Origin: Vanilla planifolia
Lineage: Eukaryota > Streptophyta > Magnoliopsida > Asparagales > Orchidaceae
NCBI GenBank assembly: GCA_023846275.1
Contig: JAIUJO010000069.1
Location: 502,501-566,500, forward strand
Direction of reading: 5' to 3'
DNA: 64,000 nt
The notes under the pieces are model-generated. The model searched no databases, was not told the origin of the DNA, and was given only the letters and a program-made list of their open reading frames with translations. How positions within the stretch are numbered: the stretch's first letter is position 1; every line of letters begins with the position of its first letter. Shown piece by piece: positions 52,201-64,000 of the stretch. A program made the translations under genes and the position numbers.

Positions 52201-55200
52201 GGTTGATTTGGTGATCAAAGATTTTATTATAAATCTTCTTAGTATATTGGAATGTAATTTTACTATTCAACATATGTCTTTTCTTTAAATGTTTTTGATT
52301 TATATTTGTTATATTAATGTATAACTCTAAATCTTATATTGTTTGACCATTGTGTGTCTCTGATTTTGTTATACTACATTGATTTAGTTTACCTCACCAA
52401 AACTTTAATATTATTAAGTTTATATTAAAATAATAATATATTATTATTTATAATTATTTACATTTATAATTCATAATAATTTTGAATGAGGACTAATTGA
52501 GATAAAGTAAATATTATTAAACTCATCTCGATTACCTCTATCCAATCAAATATATATTTTTAAGATTTTCAAATAATTTATTTTTAAAGTTTTAATATTC
52601 TTTATTAGATGTTTTAATTCATTCTAGATGAAATATTAGAGGATGTTGTACTTCTTCTTTTTAGTATCTTGGAATACAACATTCCCATGTAATTTATCTC
52701 ATTAATTAAATGTCCTTTGATTTCATTATATTATTATATAACTCCAAATCTTCTTTTTTGTGAATATTAAAAGTTTTTGATTTGTTATGTTTGTCATTAT
52801 TTATTATGATTTAATTCAATAATTCACTATAATTCTAAACAAGGTCTAATCAAGATGAAGTAAATATCATTAGATTCATCTTAATAAACTTTATCTAATT
52901 AAATATTTATTTTTATTATTTTTAAATATTATGTTTTCTTAGGTTTTTATTTTTATAAGAAATTTTATTTTATACTTGATTTAATAATAAAAAATGATAG
53001 ACACAATCTTCTTAGTATTTGTACTGAACTTGACAATAAGGGATGTTATCCTCGATCTCCTTAATATCTTGGAATATAACTTTTTTGTATAATGTACCTC
53101 ATTTTTTAATATTTTTAAGTGTGATTTGGTCGTATTATTATGCAACTCTAAATTCCTTTTTATTTAACCTTTAGATGTCTTTGATTTGGTTATATTACAT
53201 TCTTTTAATTTATCTTTTTTCAATTTTAATTTTTATTTACTTATTATTAACAAATAATTTATTATTATTTATGATTATTTAATTTGGTAAATAGTTATAA
53301 ATATAAATGAGTTTTGATGGAGACAAGACAAATATTTTTAGAATCATCTAAATGAGTTAAACGTAAGTTTATATTTTTTAATATTTATTTTAATATTTTA
53401 TTTTTTTTGGATATGCTTTGTGTGAATTTTTAGCTTTGCATGTGATTTAATGATAGGAAATATTACACTTGATATCATTAATATCTTATAATGTAGCTTT
53501 TCAATATGATTTTTCTTAAGCATTAAAAATCTTTACTTTGATTTTGATATTTTGTAAAGAAAATCTTAATCTCCTTATGCTGGATGTTTATAATGCTTTG
53601 AGTTGGTTATATTATATTGCTTCAATTTATCTCATTTCTATTTTGATACTTTTATACTTAATATAAAAATAATAATTTATTATTATTTTTTTGTAATTCA
53701 CAGTAATTCTAAATAAAGGTTAGATGAAGATGAAACAAATGTTATTGAATTCACCTCAACAAGGTTTATTTAATTGCTTTTTCATTTTATAAATTTGAAT
53801 TTTTAAATTTTTAGCTTTTTAGTATATTTAATGAGATATTTTGAAACATACCTTATTTGATGAACAAAGTTTTTAAGCTCAATCTCTTTAGTATTTTGAA
53901 ATAAAATTTTCTCACACAATTTATCTCATTTTTTAAAATTGTTTGAGTTAATTTGGTTATATTGTTATCAAACTCTAAATCTCATCCCATTTGATGTTTC
54001 ATATCTTTAGTTTTGATATTCTACATTTCTTTTAAATTATCTAATTTCATCTTTAATGTATATTTAATTAATTAGAGTAATAATTTATTATTATTTATAT
54101 TTATTTAATTAGATATTTAGCAATAATTCCAAATGAGGTTTTGAAATAACAACTTTGAAATTTTTAAATATTTTCTAGAGTTTTAGTATGTTGTAAGAGA
54201 CATTTTGAGTTGTACTATTTAAAAAAAACATGTTTCATTGATCTCCTTAGTATCTTGGAAGCAATGTTTCCATAATATTTATCGATTTTTTTAAAAATAT
54301 TTTTCAATTTAATTTGGATGTAGTATTATTAAACTCTAATTCTTCTATCATGTAACATTTATATTGTATTGATTTGGTTATATTTTATTACTTTAATTTA
54401 TCTTATTTTGTTTTAATATACGAAAATAATAATATATTATTGTTTATGGATATTTAGTTTTGGGTTGTTATACCATGCGAAGCCTGATCAAGACAAAAAA
54501 ACGTTAATGGAGAAGTGTCAATGTTCTTTATTTATTTAAATAATAATTTTTATTTTTAAGTATTTTCTTTTTTTGGGTATTAGAATACTTGTTTGATGAT
54601 AAGGGTGTTACAATAATTCTCTTTATTGGAGTGAACTTTCTAATACAATTTATCTCATTTGTTTAAATGTTTTTGTTTTATTTCGTTATATTATTAGGTA
54701 CCTAAATCTCCTCTCGTGTGATCGTTACATCACTTTGATTTAACTAGATTAAAATTTCTGCAATTTATCTTATTTTTGTTTTAAAAGTATTTACATAAAA
54801 TTTAAATAATAATTCATCACTATTTATGCTTATTTTGCTTGATAATTTTTAATTGTTTTGAACGAGGTTTAAACGAGATGAAATAAGAGTCGTGGAAAAA
54901 CTCTTGGCATGCTTTATTGAATTACATAATTATATTTTTTTGAAAAACCTTCTTTTCTAATGTATTAACATTTTATGAGACATTTTGTATCATATCTTAT
55001 TTGATGATAAATGATGTTACACTTGATCTTCTTAGTATCTTGAAATGTAACATTCTTATATAATTTATCTTATTTTTGCAAGTTGTTTTTGATTTTGTTA
55101 TGCTGCTATGTTACTCAAAATCTCTTATTCTGTAATTGTTTCTATGTTATGATTTAGTTATACTATATTATATCTATTTTTCTTATTTCATCTTTAATAT

Positions 55201-58200
55201 ATATTTACTTAATATTAAAATTTTTAATTTATTATTATTCATGCTTATTTTGTTTGATAATTCATAATGATTACAAACTATGTTTGATCAAGGAAAAACA
55301 AATATTAGTAGATATTTTTATAGTCAATATCTAGTTAAATATTCATATTCATAATTATTTTTTTATTATTTATGCTTGTTTAAAATTTTACATAATTTTT
55401 TTCTATAGTGTTGGTGACATTCAAGAAATTTTGATTCGTGGCTTATTTTTTATTGAGGATGCCACAGTTAATCTTCTTTGTATTGTTAAATGGAACTTTC
55501 CTATATAACTTAGCAACTTTTTTCAAAATTTTCAATTTTAGTTCATTTTATTACCATGAAACTTTAGTTCTCTTTTTTGTGCGACCTTTAAATTGCATTG
55601 ATTTGGTAGTTCATTTAATTTCAATTTTAATATAAATTATTTGATATTAAAATAATAGTTTATTATTGTTAATGCTTATTTTGTTTGATAATTTGAAGTA
55701 ATTCTTGTCAACTTTTGATCAAGAGGAAAGAAGTGTCATTGGAGTGAACTCTACGAGCTATACCTAATTAAATATTCATATTCATGTTTTTATATATTTT
55801 ACTTTCTATAAATTTTTGAAACTTTATGAGATATTCATACTTGATTTGATAATCGATGTTATTACACTCCATAATCAAACTTTCTTGGAATACAACTTTA
55901 CCATATAATATATCTCGATTTTTTATAGTTTTTTTCTTTGATTTTGTTATATTTCTATGACACTATAACTCTACTTTTATGTGATATTTACACCTTCTAA
56001 TTTGATTATATTACATTGCTTCAATCGAGCATAATCAAGGCTTGATCCAGATGAAGCAAAAGGTTTTTGACTAATTTGGTGAGCTTTATGAAAGCAAATA
56101 TTCATTTTTATATTTTTGAATATTCTTTTCTATAATTTTCACATGCTTTACATGACATCATGATTCTTATCTAATTTCATGATCGAGAATGTTACACACG
56201 ATTTACTTAGCATATTGGAATGTAATTTTCTCATATAATTTTTCTCATTCTTCCAAAGTTTTTATTTTGATTTGGTTATGTAACTTTGTAATTCTAAATC
56301 TCCTCATGTGTAATTGACTCCATACTCTTAATATCTTAGAATGCAACTTTTTGGTACAATTTATCTAATTTTTTCAAATATTTATCTTTAATATATATAT
56401 ATAAATATATAATATTAAAATAATAATTATTATTATTATTTATGATTATTTAATTTGATAATTTTTTATAATTGTAAAATGGGTTCCAATCAAGTTTGAA
56501 CAAATGTCATTGTACTCTTCTCAATGTCCTCCATCAAGTTAAATTTCATATTTATAAGTTTTAATATTTTATTTTCATGTTTTTTGCTTGCTTTATAAGA
56601 CATTTGAATTAATAACTTATTTGACAATCTCGAATGTCACACTCAATTTCCAAAGTATCTTGGATTGTAACTTTGTCATATAAGTTACCTTATTTCTCAA
56701 ACGTGTTCTATGATTTTATTATGTTACTATGTAACTCTAAATCTCATCTCATGCTTCATTTATATTGCATTAATTTAGTTTTATTTAATTAATTTAATTT
56801 ATCTCATTTTAAACTTAGTATGCATTTATTTAATATTAAAAATATTTTTATTATTGTTTATGCCTATTTAAATTGGTAATTAATAGTAATTCTAAACTAT
56901 GTCTGATGGAGACAAAAACCAAAATTATCGAACTCATTTCGATGATTTCTATGTAATTAAATATTTTTTTGTATTTTTCAATATTTTATCTTCTAGGGCA
57001 TTGCAATGTGTTATAAGACTTTTCGATTCGAACCTATTTGAATGATCAATAATGATACAGTTATTCTTCTTGCTATCTTTGAATTTAACTATTCCATATT
57101 ATTTTATTCTATCTCTTAAAATTTTTGCCTTGATTTGGTAATATTATAGTACACCTCTAAATCTTAACCCATGCTACATTTACATTTCTTTGATTTGGTT
57201 ATATCACATTACATATAATTATCTTATTTTTTCTTTAACATATATTTATTTAATATTAAAATTATAATATGTCATTATTTTTGCTTATTTGTTTTAGTAA
57301 CTTGAAAGAATTCCAAACAAGGTATGACAGTGACAAAATAAACATTGGACTTATCTCAATGAGTTCTATCCAATTCAATATATAAGTTTATTTTTTTCTA
57401 AAATTTTGATGTGTTTTATTAGACATTTTGATTCACACTTGAACTTTTGATCGAAGATGCTACAACCGTTGAATGCAACTTTTGCATGTAGTATATCTCA
57501 TTTTTTAAACTTTTTTTTTAATTTTATTATGTTACTATGTTACTTTAAATTTCCTCACGTGTAACATTTATATTGCATTTTTATTATATTATGTTATTTT
57601 AATTTATATTATTTTAGATTTAATGATATATTTAACCAAATTGAAATAATAATTTATTATTATTTATCTTTATTTACTTTTGTAATTCATAGTAACTCTA
57701 AATGAGATTTGATATAGGTTAAACAAATCTCATTAGACTCATCTTGATGAACTCAATACAATTAATTCTTTTTTTATATTTTAAAATATTTTTATTTTCT
57801 TTTTTTGGTACACTTTATGTGATATTTTGATTCGTACCTAATATGACGAATAAGGATGTTATATTCAGTCTCCTTAGTATCATAGAATGATAATTTCCTA
57901 AATATTTTATCTCATTTCTTCAAACTTTTTGTATTGATTTTTGTTGTGTTTGTATATAACTCTTAACCTCCACTAATTTGACATTTACAATACTTTCATT
58001 TATTTATATTAAATATTTTTAGTTTATATTATTTTAAATTTAATATATATTTGCTTAATATTAAAATAATAAGTTAATTTTATTTATGCCTATTTAATTT
58101 TATAATTTATAATAATTCCATGTAAGATTTGATGGAGATTAAACAAGCATGAATGAACTTATCATGACGAGTCCTATCAAATTAAATATAACATTTTATG

Positions 58201-59045
58201 TTTTAAAAATTATGTTTTTGAGTTTTTTGACATAATTTACGAGAAATTATTATTTATGCATGCTATGATAATCGAGAATGCCAAACTCGAACTCCTTATT
58301 ATCTTGGAATGCAACTTTGACGTATAATTTATCTCATTTTTTTCAAATGTTTTGCCTTTGTTTCTTATATTACAATGTAATCTCCTTTTATGTGACATTT
58401 ACATCAATTAAATTGGATACATTGCATTGCTAAAACATATCTTATTTTACATTTAATGCATTTTAACTTAATGTTAAAATAATAATTTATTATTATTTGT
58501 TTTTAATTATTCTGGTAACCATAGTAATTCTAAATGAGGTTTAATGAGGAATAAACAAGTGTCCTTGGACTCATCCAAGGAACTTTTATCTAATTAAATA
58601 TGCATTTTTATATATATTTTAAATATTTTATTTTTTATAATTTTGAGAAACTTTAGAAGACTTTTTATTTGCAACAATTTAAATCATCAAGAATTTTGCA
58701 CTTGATGTTCTTAGTAACATGGAATGTTGCTTTTCCATAAAATTTATAGCATTTTGATGTGCTTATATTACTATGAAATTCTAATTCTCCTTATTTTTAA
58801 CCATTGCAAATTATTAATTTCAATATATTATATTGATTCATATTTTAGCTTTAATATATATATATATGTAGTATTAAAATAATAATTTGTTATTATTTAT
58901 GTTTAACTACTTTATTAATTCGTCATAATTTGTTTGCAAGCTCTTCATTATTATTTATTTTAATATTTAATTTTCTAAGATTTTAGTATATTTTATGAGA
59001 TATTTTGATTTGAATTGCATTTTATGATCGATGTTATTGAGGTAT
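52201..59045 (+). repeat. AT-rich satellite, about 410-420-bp unit, forward array
   Basis: About sixteen diverged units recur in the same order. Each has CTTAGTATCTTGGAATG-AAC, ATATAATTTATCTCATTTTT, TTTGATTTGGTTATATTA with ATGTAACTCTAAATCTC, TGTGACATTTACAT, a second GATTTGGTTATATTACATT, TTTAATATATATTTACTTAA, TAATAATTTATTATTATTTA, AATTCTAAATGAGG-TTGAT and GATGAA-CAAA, then AATTAAATATTCATTTTTAT. The TTATTATTATTTA motif occurs near 52,440, 53,261, 53,679, 54,087, 54,818, 55,230, 55,660, 56,429, 56,848, 57,272, 57,654, 58,076, 58,489 and 58,890. Intervals are mostly 380-430 bp, with some truncated units, for example two TATCTT-GAATG motifs only about 120 bp apart near 56,205 and 56,330. Short open frames such as 55,438-55,635 are not genes. 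Confidence 0.93.
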
Positions 59046-62000
59046 ATAAAAATAATTATTTTCTTTTCTTTGTTCATCAATATAAGTCAAACAAAATCTA
59101 TTTCATCTCGATCACACCAGTTTGGAATGATATGTAATACTTAAATAAGTAAGCTAAAATAATAATAAATTATTTTTTAAATATTAAGTAAATATGTATC
59201 AAAACTAAAATAAGATAAATTAAAGTAATGTAATCAACCAAATTAATGAGATATATAGGTCACATAAGAGGTGAATTAGAGTTTCATAGTAATATCACCA
59301 AATCAAAGTACAAAATTTGAAAACATTAGATAAATTGTAATCAAAAGTTTAATTTTATGATACTAAGGAGATTGAGTGTAACATCCTATCATAAAAATTT
59401 AAAATTAATTACAAAATACTCATAAAATATGCTAAAACTTTAGAAAATAAAATACTTGAAAATATTAAAAATGAATATTTTATTGGAAAGTGCTTATCGA
59501 GATGAGAATTAGAGTTTCATAGCAACGCAACCCAATAAACTAAAACATTTTGAGAACTAAGATAAATTTCTTTACATTCAAAGATATTAAGATAATCAAG
59601 TGTAACATCCATGATCATAAAATAAACTTGGAATTCAAATGATTCCTAAAGTTAATAAAAATCCTAAAAAATAAAATATTTACAAATATAAAAAATAATT
59701 ATTTACTTAGATAAAGCTCATCAAGATGATTCTAATGATATTTATTTTGACTTTCTTGGACCATATTTGAAATTATTGTAAACTATCAAATCAAATAATC
59801 ATAAATATTAATAAATTATTATTTCAATATTAAGTAAATATATATTAAACCATAGATGAGATAAATTAAAGTATGTAGTGAAACCAAATTGAAGAGATGT
59901 AAAGGTCATACGAGAAGAGATTAAGAGTTATATAGTAATATAGCTAAATGGAAGAAAATATTTTTAATAAATTAGGTAAGTTGAATGGGAAAACCTTAAA
60001 ATTTATGCAAAAACCTTGAAAAATAAAATATTTTGAATTGTAGAGATGAATGTTTAATAAGATTGTTATCATAGAGATGAGTGGAACGATGTTTTCTTCA
60101 TCTCGATTAGACCATGTTTGGAATTATTATGAATTACCAAATTAAATAGCATTAAAAATGAACATTTAATTTGTTCGAGCTTGTCAAAATGAGTTGAATG
60201 AAATTTATTTTATCTTGATCAAACCACATTTAGAATTATATGAATTACCAAATTTAAAATACTTAAATAACAATAAATTATTATTTTAATATTAAGTAAA
60301 TATATATTAAAGTTAAAATTAGAAAAATTGAAGCAATGTAATGTAAAAAAATAAAATGATATAAAAGTCACATAATAAGAGAATCCAAGTTTACAGTAAT
60401 ATAAGAAAATAAACTTTTTAAGTAAGATTATACAAGAAAGATGCATTCCATGATACCAATAAGATAGCCAATAATATTCTCGATTACCAAATTTTATACA
60501 AATCAAAATGACATGTGAAGCTACCTAAACCTTCGAAAATAAAATATTTAAAAAATATTAAAAAATGCATATTTAATTATATATAGTTAATAAGACATGT
60601 CCACGATATTTGTTTCATCTTAATCAAATCTTGATTAGAATTACTATGAATTCTCAAAGTAAACAAACATAGATAATAACCATTTAATATTTAATAATTA
60701 GTTAATATATATTAAATCTAGAATATGATAGATTGAACAAATACAATATAACCAAATTAAAGTGATGTGAAAGTCACACTAGTGGAGATTTAGAATTACA
60801 TAGTAATATAACATAATAAAATAAGAGCATTTGAAGAAACAAGATAAATTGAATGAAAAAATTGCATTTCAAGTTATAAACTTGATTAAATATAAAATCT
60901 TCAATCATTAATCTAGTGAAATTGAAATTTTGCATAAAGTGTATTAAAATCATAAAAAATCAAATATTTAAAAAATATAAAAATAAATATTTAATTAGAT
61001 AGAGCACATTTAAATAAGTATAATAGTATTTTTTCATCTTAATTTAATGTATTTTATAATTAGTGTGATTTACCAAATTAAATAAGTGTAAATAACAATA
61101 AATTATGAATTTATTATTTTAATAATATATATTAATGCTAAAATTTCATAACTTTGAGCAATATAATATAGCCAAATAAAACATAAATAATTATAATAGG
61201 AGAGGAGAATTAGAGCTTCATAGTAATTTAAATAAATCAATGAAAAATTAAGCAAATGAGACAAATTGTATGGGAAGATTAATTCAAAAATGTTATGGAG
61301 ATCAATTTTATTTTCATCATTACTCAAATTAGAAATAATTTAAAATGTCTTGTTAAATGTACCAATACAACAAATAAATATTTAAAAAATATTCAAAATA
61401 AAGATTTATTTTGACAGAGTAAGAACACGAGCCCAACAATATTTGTTTTATCTTAATTAGAATTTGTTTGTAATTTAATACAAATTACCAAAGTAAATAA
61501 GCACAAATAATAATAACAAATATTTTAATATTAAGTAAATATATATTAGTATTGAACTTAGATAATTTAAAATAATATAATTTAACAAAATCAAATTTAT
61601 GTAAAAGTTAGAGAAGGGAAATTTATGCATATATAGTAATATGACAAAATCAAATTAACAATTTTGAAGACAAAAATAAATTTCATAGAAATATTGCATT
61701 CCAAGATACAGAGGAGTTCAAGGGTAATATTCTCAACTTTCAAACTAGATATTAATCAAAATATCTTATAAAATATATCCCAATCATAGATCATAAAATA
61801 TTTAAAAATATTAAAATAAACATTTAATTGAATAACACTATTCTAGATGAGTCTAACTATATTTATTTTATCATGATTATTCCTTACTTATAATTACAAT
61901 AAATTACCAAAATAAATAAGAAAAAATAATAATAAACATTTTATTTTTATATTTTTAAATATATGTTATAACTGAGATGGGATAAATTTTAGAAAATATA

Positions 62001-63615
62001 TATATAATATATCAAAGTCAAAGGAATGAAAAAATGGCATAAGAATAGATTTTGTGCTACATTGTAATAAAATCAAATAAAATCACATACTTTGAAAGAA
62101 AATAAAGTAAATCATACAGGAAAGTTGTTTTCTAATATTCCTGATCATTAAATCTAGTACTAGTTAAAATGACTCACAAAATATACAAAAATCCTCAAAA
62201 CTAAACTATTTAAAAATATAAATATGAATATTTGACTAAATAAAGCTCATCAAGATAAGTACAATGAAGATTATTTTGTGTCGATAAAAACTCTTTTGAA
62301 ATTTCTATTTAATGCTAAATTAAATAAAAGTAAATAATAATAAAGTTTTATTTTAATATAATATAAATATTTATTAAAGTTGAAAATAGATAAATTTAAC
62401 CAATATAATATACTAAATCTAAGTGATGTAAAGGTGATAGAGTAAAACTAGAGTTACATGGTAATATAATAAAAAATGAAAAAGTTAAAGAAATACGATA
62501 ATTTATACTAAAAGCTTATATTCTAAGATACTGAGAAGATTAAGTGCAATACTCTTAATCATTAAATTAAGCGGGAATCAAAATGTCTTATAAAACATGC
62601 CAAAATGAGACAATTGAAATAATATAATTTAACTAAAATAAAGCAATGTAAAAGGTCACATAAAAGAAGATTTCAAATTATATGGTAACATAAATAAATC
62701 AATACAAAACATTTGAAAAAATAAGATAAATTATATAAGAAATTATAAAATACTAAGAAGATCAAGCATAATATTCTCATTTGTTAAAGTTGATACAAAA
62801 ATGTCTCATAATGACTACAAGAACTCAAGAAAATAAAGTATTTAAAAATAAAAAATAAATATTTAAGTGGATAGAGCTCATTAAGAGGAGTTCAATGTCA
62901 TTTATTTTCACTTGTTTAGAATTACTACAAACACCAAAATAAAAAAAAAATAGGAAATTATTTTTTTAATTTTTAATACTAATATATTAAAGCTAAAATG
63001 AGATAAATTAAAGTGTATAATAAAACCAAACTGAAGTGATGTAAAAATCACATAAGTAGTGAGTTAAAATTAAATAATAATATAACCAAATCAAAGAGAA
63101 TTATTTGAAGTGAAGTGGTAAAATAAACTAGAAATGTTTATTCAATGGTACTAAGGAGATTGAGAGTAACATTCTCGATTTACAAATAAGGTATGAATAA
63201 AAATTTCTCAAAAATCATGTGTCATCCAAAAAATAAATATACTAAAAAATATGAAAATAAATATTTAATTAGATAAAGCTCGTTAATCAGATCTTGTTTG
63301 GTATACTATAAATCATAAAAATAAATAATCATGAATAAACAATTTTTTTATTTTAATATTAATTAAGTATATATTAAAGGTAAAATAAGATAAATTAAAG
63401 AAATATAATATATCTAAATCAAAATAGTGTAAACATCACACGATAGAAGATTTAGAGTTATATAATAATATAATTAAATCAAAGAACCAAATTTGAAGAA
63501 ATAAGATAAATTATAATAAATTGTTCTATTATAAAATAATAAATATATTTAGTGTAACATCTTTTATTATCAAATATGGTATGAATTAAAAAATCTAATA
63601 AAATAATCAAAACTT
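59046..63615 (-). repeat. AT-rich satellite, inverted array
   Basis: The same unit as in 52,201-59,045 but reverse-complemented: AATAATAAATTATTATTTTA, ATATTAAGTAAATATATATT, AGATAAATTAAAG-AATGTAA, AACCAAATTAAAGTGATGTA, AGAGTT-CATAGTAATATAAC and TAAGGAGATTGAGTGTAACA. Unit anchors fall near 59,165, 59,812, 60,272, 60,682, 61,098, 61,511, 61,930, 62,340, 62,950 and 63,335. Five of the nine intervals are 410-419 bp. Units near 59,500, 60,150 and 62,610 are truncated. Spurious frames at 60,219-60,506 and 61,103-61,327 are AT-rich by-products. Confidence 0.92.
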
Positions 63616-64000
63616 TTTATGAATTACAAAGCTTTTACATTACTTTCATTTAGATATATTACACTTCTTTAGTTTATCTTATTTTAACTTTAAGATATAC
63701 TTAATTAATACTAAAATAATAATTTTTTTGTTTTATTATTATTATTTATTTTTATGATTTGTACTAATTCCAAGCAAGCCCTAAGTGATGAGTTTTATCT
63801 AATTAAATATTCACTTTCATATTTTTGAATATATTTTTTTGGGTTTAGGTATGTTTTTTTAGTATTTTTATTCATGGTAGGTTTTGTAATTGAGGATGTT
63901 ACTCTTGATCATCTTATTATCTTGGAATGCACCTTTTTGACATAATTTATGACTTTTCTTCAAATATTCTCTTTGATTTGATTATATTATCATATAACTT
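63616..64000 (+). repeat. AT-rich satellite, forward array resumes
   Basis: From about 63,616 the forward-strand motifs return: TTTACATTACTTTCATTTAG, TAGTTTATCTTATTTTAACT, TTATTATTATTTATTTTTAT, AATTAAATATTCACTTTCAT and TTATTATCTTGGAATGCACC. It runs off the window end within a unit, so the array extends further. Confidence 0.9.

Noticed and set aside
55438-55635. Open frame of 65 codons in the AT-rich region, and similar ones at 60,219 and 61,103
   Set aside because: They lie within satellite units, are Phe/Leu/Ile-rich by composition, and are not conserved between copies of the unit.

Overview
The window is non-genic, repeat-dominated nuclear DNA of a land plant, most likely an angiosperm with a large genome. 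The evidence is a decayed insert of chloroplast inverted-repeat DNA (nuclear plastid DNA, NUPT) in plastid gene order, a plant L1-type LINE fragment with a CCHC knuckle and an endonuclease, and a 3.3-kb solo LTR, all embedded in satellite and microsatellite-like DNA. I found no intact protein-coding gene and no functional RNA gene. The many long open frames in the first 52 kb (His/Thr-rich on one strand, Cys/Val-rich on the other) result from the near absence of stop codons in CA/TG repeats.

Layout: 1-52,127 is a huge degenerate AC/GT island, a mosaic of (CA)n with interspersed TG, TA and rare CG steps, interrupted by three foreign blocks. The + strand is CA-rich at 1-10,965, TG-rich at 10,966-16,204, CA-rich at 16,205-24,639 and 26,238-34,270, TG-rich at about 34,270-37,983 and 41,248-45,077, and CA-rich again at 48,341-52,127. 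The foreign blocks are a minus-strand LINE fragment (24,640-26,237), a solo LTR bounded by TGTTA/TAACA and 5-bp GTGTG repeats (37,984-41,247), and the NUPT (45,078-48,333). The NUPT carries, in order, trnI-GAU 5' exon, rrn16, trnV-GAC and the 3' trans-spliced half of rps12, all broken.

From about 52.2 kb to the end lies a different, very AT-rich tandem satellite with a unit of about 410-420 bp. It is strongly diverged between copies and changes orientation at about 59.05 kb and 63.62 kb.

The most interesting aspects are the scale and organisation of the AC island: abrupt strand switches with small hairpins or duplications at the junctions; two stretches of the first CA block that recur in the same order in the third block, one of them starting exactly at a strand switch; and the NUPT sitting at another orientation change. 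Inside the NUPT a 21-bp tandem array has arisen in what was ordinary plastid spacer. Relative ages can be inferred: the CpG-rich solo LTR looks youngest, while the NUPT and LINE are heavily decayed. Comparisons with plastid genes and LINE proteins are from memory of these well-known sequences, not from a database search.
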